Positions 15,809-24,010 of a stretch of DNA of 29,838 nucleotides are shown one piece after another. A program made the position numbers and the translations under genes. Positions within the stretch are counted from its first letter, which is position 1. Every line of letters starts with the position of its first letter. The DNA is from Pseudomonadota bacterium (GTDB lineage Bacteria; SAR324; XYD2-FULL-50-16; JAHJRI01): positions 1 through 29,838 of the forward strand of contig JAKSDL010000410.1 of the NCBI GenBank assembly GCA_022360105.1, read 5' to 3'. The notes below the pieces were generated by a model. That model searched no databases, was not told the DNA's origin, and saw only the letters and a list, made by a program, of their open reading frames with translations.

Positions 15809-16135
15809 TAATTCATCACAAAATCCCTTCGGTTTTATCACCCAACTTGCAGCACAAAGCATGGATGATATCGCTTTCTAACGCTAATCAATCAAAAATG
15901 AGGCCTTGCGATTGATGTTGACTGGAAAATTCATGCAAATCAAAAATAATTTGAAAAACCATCTAAATACAGATACAATTTATTAAATAAATTGGCACAT
16001 CAACTCCAAAATTCAGCAGTGAATCATTGGTTTTTTGTTTCTTTTTTTTGGAAAGCAAACTTAAAAAAAGGCCGGGTGCTTTTTTGAATACAAATTGATG
16101 TTGAGAAAAGGTACGGAGCCATTCCTGATTGCGTT
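15809..16135. other. Intergenic region before the receiver-kinase gene
   Basis: This 327-bp spacer has no supported gene. It contains a perfect 8-bp AT palindrome, AATTTATT (15977-15984) with AATAAATT (15986-15993) around a single A. Because it is entirely A/T, it may be chance. T-rich tracts follow at 16030-16050. The spacing suggests separate transcription of the kinase gene. Confidence 0.4.
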
Positions 16136-17503
16136 ATGGAGAAATACCACATTCTAATTGTAGATGATGTTGTTTCCAACCTAAAGCTGCTGGAGAAGAT
16201 CCTTCGTCAGAACAACCATAAAGTCAGCAAGGCACTGTCAGGTAAAGAGGCCATCGAATTGGCTTCCAGACATAAATTTACGCTGGCACTAATTGACATA
16301 GTCATGCCGGAGATGGATGGGATGGAAACCGCCAGAAGAATCAAAACCATAGAATTAAACAATAACCTGCCTGTCATATTTCTCTCGGCAATAATGAAGG
16401 AACAGCAAGATATTATGAAAGGCTTTGAGTTTGGTGCCTTTGATTATATCTTAAAACCGTATGACTCTGTGCTGCTTTTGAACAAGGTTCGGGTTTTTTG
16501 TGATTTATGGGATCAAAAAAAACTTTTAAGTGAAAAAAACGAAGAGTTACAGACTAATAACTCCGCTTTGGAAGAAGCCATTACAAAAAGCAAAATTATT
16601 CAACAAGAACTGAACGCCAGTCAAAAAGAATTGCGAAAACATCAAGAGCATTTGGAGGAGTTGATCGAGGAAAGAACCAAGGCATTAATTAAAGCCAGGC
16701 AGGAGGCGGAAGAAGCCAATAGGGCAAAATCGGAATTTTTGGCAAGTATCAGTCATGAATTGAGAACGCCGCTCCACCAGATCCAGGGATACACCAAAAT
16801 GGGCATCGATCGGATCTACAAGGAAAACCGTGAAAAACTATTGGAGTTCTTTCAAGAAGCATATTCCAGCAGCCAACGTATGGGGGTGTTGCAAAACAAC
16901 CTGCTGGATCTTTCAAGGCTGGAAGCAACCGAAGTTGTGTTCGATTTTCAGGATTTGAATCTATCAGAGCTTATTAGAGAAATTGTCGAAGAATACAGCA
17001 AAAAGGCTGCTGAGGAAAACATTGAGGTCCGGCTGGATTTCCGGCAAAAAACAGATCTGATTGCAGTAGATCAAAGTAAATTTAAACAGGTGCTAAGAAA
17101 TCTATTGAATAATGCATTTGATTTCTCGGAATTTGGATCTTCAATCACAATTCAAATCGAAGAGAAAAAAAATGATTTTCAGATATCCATGATCGACTTA
17201 GGAATTGGAATTCCGGAACAGGAACTGATCAGTGTGTTCGATAAATTTGGCAAAAGCAGTAATACTCGGGATCTATCAAGTGGTGCCGGACTTGGATTGT
17301 TTGTGTCCAATATGATCATTACCGGCCACAAAGGCAGAATTTGGGCTGAGATAAATCCGGATGGCGGAACAATTATCAAAGTCGTAGTTCCTAAAGACCA
17401 AAAACGACGGAGAAAACTGTTAGGGCAGATTCTTGTGGAAAATGGTTATATAACGAAGGAGCAACTTACCAAGGAACTCAAGAAACAACACGTTGAAGAT
17501 TGA
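16136..17503 (+). CDS. Receiver-histidine kinase with C-terminal GspE/MshEN-like tail
   Basis: The 455-residue soluble protein starts with a receiver (1-122: acidic pair D10/D11, acceptor D54, S84, K107). A long coiled coil follows (about 125-195), then HisKA with H207 in SHELRTPL, and HATPase (N322/N325 region, DLGIGI at 354-359, GAGLGL at 383-388). With the receiver ahead of the kinase, an upstream phosphoprotein probably controls kinase activity. The last 25 residues (427-450, LLGQILVENGYITKEQL) resemble the short helical motif at the N-terminus of type II secretion/pilus ATPases (LGEILVEEGLITEEQL-like), an unusual addition to a kinase. No membrane segment or signal peptide is present. It is flanked by stand-alone receivers, its likely partners. 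A Shine-Dalgarno is weak or absent. Confidence 0.9.
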   Translation: MEKYHILIVDDVVSNLKLLEKILRQNNHKVSKALSGKEAIELASRHKFTLALIDIVMPEMDGMETARRIKTIELNNNLPVIFLSAIMKEQQDIMKGFEFGAFDYILKPYDSVLLLNKVRVFCDLWDQKKLLSEKNEELQTNNSALEEAITKSKIIQQELNASQKELRKHQEHLEELIEERTKALIKARQEAEEANRAKSEFLASISHELRTPLHQIQGYTKMGIDRIYKENREKLLEFFQEAYSSSQRMGVLQNNLLDLSRLEATEVVFDFQDLNLSELIREIVEEYSKKAAEENIEVRLDFRQKTDLIAVDQSKFKQVLRNLLNNAFDFSEFGSSITIQIEEKKNDFQISMIDLGIGIPEQELISVFDKFGKSSNTRDLSSGAGLGLFVSNMIITGHKGRIWAEINPDGGTIIKVVVPKDQKRRRKLLGQILVENGYITKEQLTKELKKQHVED

Positions 17504-17847
17504 TATTTATACGATTGTTTTCAGCCGTATCAACGAGCGAAAGTTTATTCTTTGCAGTTCTGTATTTGGTAAATATGTCAATTCATCAAGTTGCTTTGAA
17601 TTAAAGACAAGTTGTGTTATAGTAGCAATTAGACTGTACGTTGCGGAATCCAGGGAGTAAACTGATTTCTTCAATGAAAAGAAAGCAGTACAAAAGTCTG
17701 GTAATGGACTCCTATTAGGAAAATAGCAGTAAAAAGTATAATTGAGTTAGACATTTGCGATGAGATCCGAATATAATAGCTCCATTAAATCAGTTAGAAC
17801 AGGATCAAATAAACCAATCGCGAAATTTAAAGTCACCAGGAAATCTC
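17504..17847. other. Intergenic region with a candidate promoter
   Basis: This 344-bp spacer between the kinase and the next receiver has no supported gene. The notable content is the sigma-70-like promoter at 17596-17623, listed separately, which would give a leader of about 220 nt before the receiver at 17848. No hairpin strong enough to call a terminator or riboswitch was found in that leader. Confidence 0.4.
17596..17623 (+). promoter_or_regulatory. Candidate sigma-70 promoter
   Basis: TTGAAT (17596-17601) and TATAGT (17618-17623) are separated by 16 bp and match the TTGACA/TATAAT consensus at 4 and 5 of 6 positions. It points toward the two small receiver genes at 17848 and 18313. It is a prediction from hexamers only. 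Confidence 0.4.
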
Positions 17848-18228
17848 ATGCAAAAAGGTCATAAAATTCTTGTGGTTGATGATGACCAAACGAATTTGAA
17901 ATTCTTAAGAGAAATTTTAGAGGACGAATATCACCTGCTAACCGTTGATACCGGAGAAGAAGCTCTCAGCGCCATTCACGAGTTCAATCCAAAAATTGTA
18001 TTGCTTGATATAATGCTTCCAGGTGTAAGTGGTTATGAGGTGTGCGAAAAAATCAGGCAGGACGAAAAATTATCGCAGGTAAAAATCATTCTGATTTCGG
18101 CAAAGGCGATGATCAATGAAAGGCAGAAAGGCTATGAAGCCGGTGCTGATGACTATATAACAAAACCATTTGATCATGAGGAATTGCTCTTAAAGGTACA
18201 ATCCATTTTGGAACAAGTCACCAGTTGA
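17848..18228 (+). CDS. Stand-alone response regulator receiver
   Basis: The 126-residue receiver domain has acidic residues D11-D13, acceptor D54 in LLDIMLP, S84 in ISAK, and K106 in ITKPF. No output domain is present. It lacks the extra helix 3 to strand 4 residues seen in the receivers at 15404 and 18313, so it is of a different, PleD/PhoB-like receiver type. A weak AGGAAA lies about 6 nt before the ATG. It is followed after 84 bp by another receiver gene and is probably co-transcribed with it from the promoter candidate near 17600. Confidence 0.9.
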   Translation: MQKGHKILVVDDDQTNLKFLREILEDEYHLLTVDTGEEALSAIHEFNPKIVLLDIMLPGVSGYEVCEKIRQDEKLSQVKIILISAKAMINERQKGYEAGADDYITKPFDHEELLLKVQSILEQVTS

Positions 18229-18312
18229 TTCGGGATTCCTAAAACGGATTGTTTTCCGGTAAAATTAAACCAACTCCATACTCTTAAAAACAGAACATAG
18301 CAAAAGGAGAAT

Positions 18313-18708
18313 ATGAAGTTCTTAATTGTTGACGACGACCTGACCAATAGAAAGCTGTTGCATACCATGCTTGAGGATACGGGTCATTGTGATATTGCAG
18401 TAAATGGAAAAGAGGCGGTTGACTATTTTCAGTTAAGCCTTAAGGACAAAGACTTCTATGATGTTATCTTCCTGGACATCAAAATGCCGGTGATGGACGG
18501 TCACGAAACGCTAAAGAGAATTAGAAAGATTGAGGAAGAAAACGGCATCTACATTGGCGCCGGCGTGAAAGTGGTTATGGTGACAGCACTTGGCGATAAA
18601 CAGAATATTTTGTCCGCGTTTCATGAAGGCTGCGAGTATTACCTGGTGAAGCCGTTTCAACAAAAAAAGCTTTTTGAATTGCTGGAAGAGATGGGATTTA
18701 GTACCTGA
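18313..18708 (+). CDS. Stand-alone response regulator receiver (CheY-like)
   Basis: The 131-residue receiver domain has acidic residues D7-D9, acceptor D55 in FLDIKMP, T91, and K113 in LVKPF. It is the paralog of the receiver at 15404: both share VDDDL, NGKEAV, the E-rich insertion with AG.G.K, and GCEYYLVKP. An AAGGAGA Shine-Dalgarno is well placed before the ATG. The gene ends 11 bp before the stop of the convergent tonB-like gene. A small stem GATCT/AGATC (18707-18720) sits across that junction but is too weak to call a terminator. Output is probably by protein contact, with the kinase at 16136 the nearest phosphodonor. Confidence 0.9.
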   Translation: MKFLIVDDDLTNRKLLHTMLEDTGHCDIAVNGKEAVDYFQLSLKDKDFYDVIFLDIKMPVMDGHETLKRIRKIEEENGIYIGAGVKVVMVTALGDKQNILSAFHEGCEYYLVKPFQQKKLFELLEEMGFST

Positions 18709-18719
18709 TCTTTTGAGAT

Positions 18720-19592
18720 CTATCTTCGTATTCTCAGTTGCGGCCTGACTGGTGGGTAGATAAAGTGCCAGTTGATAAGCAACGATTCTTTAGGAAATGA
18801 TTCGGGCAATGGAGGTCTGGCAAAGGAGCCAATTAATGCCTGAATCACTCTTAATTCCATCTCTGCAGTCACATCCGAGCTCTTAATTCGATAACCCTGC
18901 AACCTTCCCGATTTGCCGATTTTAACTTCGATCCACATATTCCCGCCTTCCGGAACATTTCCCATGGCGTAATCCAGGGGTGCTTTCCACCATTTTTGAA
19001 TATCTAAAGCCCAATTACCCATATATCGTTTAAATGTCCATTTATATGAATTCATGGAATATTCCAGTTTTTCATCATCGGTTTTTTCAGGTTTGCCATC
19101 TCTGAAGGTTTTCTTTACTTCCTCGGGAATCACTTTCTTTTTTTTCTGCTCAGGCGGAGTATCAGCTTTTGGTTTGCGAATAAACAGTGGAGATTGCGAG
19201 GTATCAGTCTCTTTTCGAGCGGTCTTAGCGGGTTTTGCAGGACTTGTCTGTTTGGGAGGAACTTGTTCTTTCGATACTATTTTGTCTTCAGTCAGTGTGG
19301 GATCAAGGTGTTTTTTGGTTTGAGGGATCGGAAGTTGTTTTTCCCTTGGTTTGGGTTTTTTATCCGGGGCCGGTTTTGATTTTTCAGGAGTCTGATTCCC
19401 ACTGATAGTTTGATCAACAGAACTGTCTTTTTGTGCCTTGATTTCCGAAAGGTCAATAACCAGGCTTTCATCTGACAGTGCCGGCAGGATTTCCCTGTTT
19501 AGCCATTTGGAGAGAGGACTGACGGCCAGCAGATGAATCAATATTGTCAGCAACAAAGCCGTAAGGAAAAACAAGTGGTTACGATTCGCCAT
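18720..19592 (-). CDS. TonB-like energy transducer
   Basis: The 290-residue protein has the classic TonB layout: a short cytoplasmic start, one membrane helix (about 7-25), a periplasmic Pro/Lys/Glu-rich spacer (about 55-165, with KPAPDKKPKP-like runs), and a globular C-terminal domain (about 175-285, with MWIEVKIGKSGRLQGYRI). TonB couples the ExbB/ExbD proton motor to outer-membrane receptors; TolA-like or gliding-motor roles are alternatives, since no TonB-dependent receptor is in the window. The chosen ATG at 19592 overlaps the end of exbD by 14 bp, suggesting translational coupling; an in-frame TTG at 19607 would add five residues. It is the last gene of the exbB-exbD-tonB order. Confidence 0.85.
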   Translation of the reverse strand: MANRNHLFFLTALLLTILIHLLAVSPLSKWLNREILPALSDESLVIDLSEIKAQKDSSVDQTISGNQTPEKSKPAPDKKPKPREKQLPIPQTKKHLDPTLTEDKIVSKEQVPPKQTSPAKPAKTARKETDTSQSPLFIRKPKADTPPEQKKKKVIPEEVKKTFRDGKPEKTDDEKLEYSMNSYKWTFKRYMGNWALDIQKWWKAPLDYAMGNVPEGGNMWIEVKIGKSGRLQGYRIKSSDVTAEMELRVIQALIGSFARPPLPESFPKESLLINWHFIYPPVRPQLRIRR

Positions 19593-19980
19593 AAGTACCG
19601 AATACAACTTTTTTATATTGATGGGTCTTAAGCAAATCCAAAAGTCCTACTACCTTTCCGTGGGTGATTTTTTTGTCGATATTGAGTATGACTTTCTGTG
19701 TTCTGTCATATTTGGGTTTTTCAATTTCCGAATGTACCACCTTCCATTGGAATAATGCGCCGTTGATAAAAACCTCGTTTTCGTCACGCATAATAATAAT
19801 CAACTTTTCAGTGGTTGAAATGGTGTTGGAGTTCTCAGTTTGGGGCAGGTCAACTTGAATCGCCTGTTGGTTGGTAAACCTGGTTGAAACTGAAAAGAAA
19901 ATTATCAACAGAAACAACACATCTACCAAGGCTGTCAGGTTGATCCCGGTTTTTCGTTTTGTGGTAGTAAATAGCTTCAT
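19579..19980 (-). CDS. ExbD/TolR biopolymer transport protein
   Basis: The 133-residue protein has a short basic N-terminus, one membrane helix (about 14-33) carrying the essential proton-path aspartate D20 (LTALVDVLFLLIIFF), and a periplasmic domain with VDLPQTEN after the helix, VFINGAL, and VILNIDKKITHG. The length is typical. ExbD pairs with ExbB to form the proton-driven stator that energises TonB. It starts 14 bp after exbB ends and overlaps the tonB-like gene, so the three are one operon. ExbD and TolR cannot be told apart reliably by sequence, but the tonB-like neighbour favours ExbD. Confidence 0.93.
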   Translation of the reverse strand: MKLFTTTKRKTGINLTALVDVLFLLIIFFSVSTRFTNQQAIQVDLPQTENSNTISTTEKLIIIMRDENEVFINGALFQWKVVHSEIEKPKYDRTQKVILNIDKKITHGKVVGLLDLLKTHQYKKVVFGTYGES

Positions 19981-19994
19981 GAAGGTTTTGTTGG

Positions 19995-20657
19995 TTATTC
20001 TTTGATAATTGTGGCTGCATGGCGGTCGACAAAACGGTTGATCTGATCTTCAGTCTGGATAAGGATTTTTTCTATATGGCGTGAAAACAGGTTAAATGCT
20101 ATCAATGCCGGAATTCCAATGCATAAACCGGTGACAGTTGTAAATAAAGCCTGTGATATCCCTGAAGAAAGAGCACTCATTTTCGCTTCCCCGGCAATAG
20201 ACAACCTGGAAAATACTTCAACCATTCCCAGGGCAGTTCCCAGTAATCCAAACAATGGGGCAATACCGGCAATGGTGTCTAAAAAGACCAGTCCCCTTTC
20301 CAATCTGTGCTTTTCCATTCTTCCCAGGTCTGTGATTCTTTCTTCCAGTCTGGAGCGGGTCAAAGGAAAATAGTCAACCAGTGAGTTCAGAATTGATGCG
20401 GGGACAGAGCTTGAAGTGGATTTGGGTCTTTCGCCTTCGTCAAGACCGTTTGAAAACCAGGTATCCCAGACTGACATGGTTTTTTGAGAGACCAATCTGC
20501 TGGATCTCAGCACCAATAACCGTTCAATAATCACCAAAAGAACGATAAAGGAACAAACAGCAAGTGGAATCATCATGATACCGCCCCTGGAGAAAATTAC
20601 CTGAATCTGCTCCAGTAGCTGTAATTGGATTGGGTCATTGGAAATAGAAGTAGTCAT
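19995..20657 (-). CDS. ExbB/TolQ/MotA family proton channel protein
   Basis: The 220-residue inner-membrane protein has three helices (about 26-50, 125-147, 165-190), with a large cytoplasmic loop between the first two. The family core APLFGLLGTALGMVEVF (133-149) and the third-helix SQALFTTVTGL (168-178) are conserved, including the polar threonines lining the proton path. With ExbD it forms the motor for TonB. It is the first of the three motor genes. A possible promoter on the minus strand is TTTACA (20747-20752) and TACAAC (20724-20729) with 17 bp between, but the -10 box is poor. The 1000-residue protein gene ends 156 bp upstream, so read-through from it is also possible. Confidence 0.93.
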   Translation of the reverse strand: MTTSISNDPIQLQLLEQIQVIFSRGGIMMIPLAVCSFIVLLVIIERLLVLRSSRLVSQKTMSVWDTWFSNGLDEGERPKSTSSSVPASILNSLVDYFPLTRSRLEERITDLGRMEKHRLERGLVFLDTIAGIAPLFGLLGTALGMVEVFSRLSIAGEAKMSALSSGISQALFTTVTGLCIGIPALIAFNLFSRHIEKILIQTEDQINRFVDRHAATIIKE

Positions 20658-20813
20658 GAAGTTTATACAAAGGATTGAATGTTGAAGAAAGAATGGGTGA
20701 GTCTGGTTTGTTCTTTATACTGGGTTGTAATAATAAAATCAGGTACTGTAAATGAGCTGATTCTAAAGTTTTAGTAAAATCCAGTGGTTGAAGGAATTAA
20801 ACAACATGGGCCT

Positions 20814-23800
20814 TTATGTTTCTCCTTTAATGAATTGATAAAACCACTCAATTCTATCCTCCGGACAATGCTTTTCTAATAGACGAATAAATGTCTCTTT
20901 GATTCCGGACCGGCGAATAAAACTTTCCAAACCACCTTTTTTCCATTGAATTCTAAATTCGCTTAAACCATTTTTATTGGGCTTCTGGCCCAGTCTGGCA
21001 ACCGCAAGAGAAAGAGTGTTAGGGTTCCACTCGTACTGCTCGTAGACATCAAAAATCAACTCGGTAATACAGGCTGGTTCCTCCTTTTCGTTGATAATTT
21101 TGCTAGTCAGATAGAGTGTTAAATCTTTTATATAAGATTCATGGTACAAGACTAATTTTTGAATGCTGAAAAACCCGGCAGGATACTCTTCCTCGTACCA
21201 AACAGGTTGTTGAATCAAAACCGCCAGCGAGCGGATAAAAATTGATAACGCCCGGGCAGAAGCGTCGGTCAGTTTGATATCATCAAAAAATTGTTTTTCC
21301 GAAATGAAGCGTTCCGCCACATTGAAGTTGAACCTAAGGATCTGATTAAAAATAATGCCTTCCGAGTCATTCAATAATGACTTCATTCTCTCAAATGCAT
21401 ACAGTTGAGAAGCTTCCTCCAAGTCCTCTATCTCAATAATCGTCAGGGCTGGATCTGCATAAGCATAACTATCATTTGAAATAAAACTATCGGCCCCTTC
21501 AATTTTGTTATATTGGGGAGTTAACACGTTATCTGCAGAATCAGCGGAGGACGTAATATCTTCAAGTGAGATTAATCCCAGGTTAGCATATTTGATCTGT
21601 GATTGAATTTCTTCCAATTCCTTGTTTTTATCTTCAAGTAGCGCAGATTGTTCTTCGGATAACGAAAAATTTAACATGTGACCGAATTGAATATCATAAA
21701 TTTCTTTTTGGATAGTTTCCTGTTGCCTGTGGAGATTCGACAACAATGTCCTCATCGCCTTATCAACAGAAATGTCCTGATCAATTGCGAGGTTGTTATC
21801 CGTATATTCGGGATCTATTGAATAGTTTCGGGATTGTGCTCCTGCATCTTTTAACAAATCGATAATCTTTTTGTTTCCGGTTTCAACGGCGACATCAAGA
21901 GGATTCAGGTTGTATTCGGGATGAATCTGATCAAGTTCCAGGGACAGTTTCAAAAGTGATTCCACTTTTCCGGTATCTTCTACTTCAATTGCAGTAAACA
22001 GTTTATCTTCGTTGGGAAAGAACAATGGGAAATAGTCTTCCACAAGGGTTTTGAACAAAGTATGGTTTCTAAAATAATTCCTGTGATCAGGGTTGCTGTG
22101 ATAGATTTCAAAGTCAGGTTTTTTTGTGTAAAATTCCAGTTGTTCAAGTCCTCGTTCCGGCTGAAAATAGCCCCTGGTTAAAATCATATCAACGGTCTCC
22201 CGGCACCACCCATAATGTTCGATGACTTCGTCTATCAATTCGGCCAGTCGATCTTCATCTGCCTTGCAATCACCATAAAGCCGGATATATTCGGTAAACA
22301 GTTCAAATGCATCTGCACTCTCCAATATCACCCTTTTAATTAAGTAAAAAAGGGAAGGGGTTGAATCGTCATACCAGAGTTCCTTGCCATGGGAGATGTA
22401 AGCTGAAATAATTTCGCGACTTATTTTTATCTGCTCATTATTCCAGGCCAGTTGGTGAAAATAGTCTTCCTCTCTAATGGTGCCTTTGGAGGTCAAAAAT
22501 CGAAATCGGAAGAACGGGCCGTCTTTGAGCTTCTCCAATTCTTTAGTTTTATTAAGCATAACCTGTAGCTGATCTATTTTTGAAGGTTGAATGCCAATTC
22601 CTTTTAAATCAAGATCGATCCAACTGAAGGCGTCAAGGTCTTTCGAATGTATTTCGCAATCAGATTCAACAATCAATTCTTGTGAGATCAGGAAGATTTT
22701 GTCAGGTTTCGCTTTTTCCAGGGAATTCGTTGCAAAACAGATTTCAGGAAGTCCAAATGCTACAAAGCGATCATCAGGGCTTAAACGCAGCGGTGTATCA
22801 AAATTGGTACGCAGCAAGGTTTTTTTATCCCTAAAATCGGGATCACCCGGATGCACAATCAAGGGGGAAAGCTTTTTTCCGTCCAAAGATACTTTTCTTA
22901 AAACACCATGTTGAAATGTAACCCAGAATGCATCTTCCAGGTGACAATACTGCAAAGCTTCAAATCTTTCCAGGAACTCCTCTTTTACGTCGCGATAATC
23001 GTCTGAATAGGAAGGAAGCTCAAGACATGATAGGGCAAATTCAGGATCATCATCTTCAAACATGTCAGACGCTGCAAATTTTCTGACTGTCAAGGTATCG
23101 ATTTTTTTGCCGGTTATTAGATCAAAAAGTAAAATCTTGGCAAGATATGCTTTGGTACCATTTTCAATGATTTCAATAGGATCGTAGCAAGGACGAATGC
23201 CGGTTCTTGTTCTCGGATCAAATGCTATGGGAGGCACTGGGAACAAACCACTTGGAGATGGTCTTAAATAACGCAGTTCATGGGATTTTTTGTTGGAATC
23301 AATTGTCAAAAATCCATCTGATGAATGTATACCTTCAAGTGAACCAACTGGTGTATAACCAACCAATTGATTTTCATCCAGAGCGGTTACGTGGGTTATG
23401 TGGCGAACCCCTCGAATGGTCTGCACAAAAGACGTTTTCAGGTTATCCAGTTTGAATTCAAAAACATCAACACCTTCCGACTCCAGATTTTTTGTGACAA
23501 TGTAGCCTTTTAACTGAGAAGGATAGATGCCTGTGCCAAACAGACTGGTTGCTCCAATTTTGGCACTGGCAAGCTCCTGCTTTTCTTTGAGATCGTAAAG
23601 CCTTAATTCGCCGAATTTGTTAATGATAATCAGCTTACTGTCAGTAATGACTTCTGCCAGCGAAATGACAGGATATCCGGCATCCGGCATCAAAGACCAA
23701 TAATGCCCATAAGAGGCATCGGATTTTTTCTTGAAAACATCCACATATCCGCAGTTCCCGGGAGTTACTCGGGTTAAAACTATGTATTTTTGCTGCTTAC

Positions 23801-23816
23801 GCGTCAGGAATTGCAT
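20814..23816 (-). CDS. Unrecognised 1000-residue protein with propeller-like N-terminus, ankyrin segment and internal duplication
   Basis: I do not recognise this protein as a whole. It has no signal peptide or membrane helix and looks cytoplasmic. Residues 1-400 are rich in short beta strands with phrases such as LIIINKFGELRLYDL, ILLFDLITGKK and FVAFGLPE, suggesting a degenerate WD40-like propeller. Residues 603-660 hold about two ankyrin repeats (LNPLDVAVETGNKKIIDLL). A probable coiled coil spans 685-745. Two helical segments are similar to each other: W481-G549 and W873-G943 share W-Y-acidic-acidic, a hydrophobic pattern, and V-x-E-x-Y-x-W at the same distance. The mixture suggests a scaffold. 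It is upstream of exbB on the same strand and downstream of the efflux operon. A clear Shine-Dalgarno is not seen. Confidence 0.82.
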   Translation of the reverse strand: MQFLTRKQQKYIVLTRVTPGNCGYVDVFKKKSDASYGHYWSLMPDAGYPVISLAEVITDSKLIIINKFGELRLYDLKEKQELASAKIGATSLFGTGIYPSQLKGYIVTKNLESEGVDVFEFKLDNLKTSFVQTIRGVRHITHVTALDENQLVGYTPVGSLEGIHSSDGFLTIDSNKKSHELRYLRPSPSGLFPVPPIAFDPRTRTGIRPCYDPIEIIENGTKAYLAKILLFDLITGKKIDTLTVRKFAASDMFEDDDPEFALSCLELPSYSDDYRDVKEEFLERFEALQYCHLEDAFWVTFQHGVLRKVSLDGKKLSPLIVHPGDPDFRDKKTLLRTNFDTPLRLSPDDRFVAFGLPEICFATNSLEKAKPDKIFLISQELIVESDCEIHSKDLDAFSWIDLDLKGIGIQPSKIDQLQVMLNKTKELEKLKDGPFFRFRFLTSKGTIREEDYFHQLAWNNEQIKISREIISAYISHGKELWYDDSTPSLFYLIKRVILESADAFELFTEYIRLYGDCKADEDRLAELIDEVIEHYGWCRETVDMILTRGYFQPERGLEQLEFYTKKPDFEIYHSNPDHRNYFRNHTLFKTLVEDYFPLFFPNEDKLFTAIEVEDTGKVESLLKLSLELDQIHPEYNLNPLDVAVETGNKKIIDLLKDAGAQSRNYSIDPEYTDNNLAIDQDISVDKAMRTLLSNLHRQQETIQKEIYDIQFGHMLNFSLSEEQSALLEDKNKELEEIQSQIKYANLGLISLEDITSSADSADNVLTPQYNKIEGADSFISNDSYAYADPALTIIEIEDLEEASQLYAFERMKSLLNDSEGIIFNQILRFNFNVAERFISEKQFFDDIKLTDASARALSIFIRSLAVLIQQPVWYEEEYPAGFFSIQKLVLYHESYIKDLTLYLTSKIINEKEEPACITELIFDVYEQYEWNPNTLSLAVARLGQKPNKNGLSEFRIQWKKGGLESFIRRSGIKETFIRLLEKHCPEDRIEWFYQFIKGET

Positions 23817-23944
23817 GAAACGAAGTCAATAGCTGGCATAAAATATCTGGAAGAAAAGAATATATTGAATCTTAATAACTTTAAGGTAGGACTGCAATTC
23901 AGAGTTTGATATTTTCGATTTGGGTGTATAAAAATGGAAAAGAC

Positions 23945-23999
23945 GAGAGCGAAGCGACCCGGCAATGATGACTTTGGGGTAGTAGGTCGCTTCACTCTC
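23945..23999 (-). terminator. Long hairpin after the RND efflux operon
   Basis: A 15-bp stem (23945-23959 with 23985-23999) encloses a 25-nt loop and lies 11 bp after the RND permease stop. On the minus strand, where the operon is read, the single mismatch becomes a G-U pair, so the stem is complete in the operon's RNA. It is followed there by GTCTTTTCC, a modest T-run. It probably ends or stabilises the efflux transcript. The motif GAAGCGACC/GGTCGCTTC could also be a dispersed REP-like unit. Confidence 0.55.
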
Positions 24000-24010
24000 T
24001 GGGGGCAATC

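Noticed and set aside
15977..15993. 8-bp AT palindrome as an operator
   Set aside because: It is made only of A and T in an AT-rich spacer, so a chance origin is likely.
18707..18720. Stem GATCT/AGATC as a bidirectional terminator between convergent genes
   Set aside because: Five base pairs with a short loop and no clean T-run on either side is too weak.
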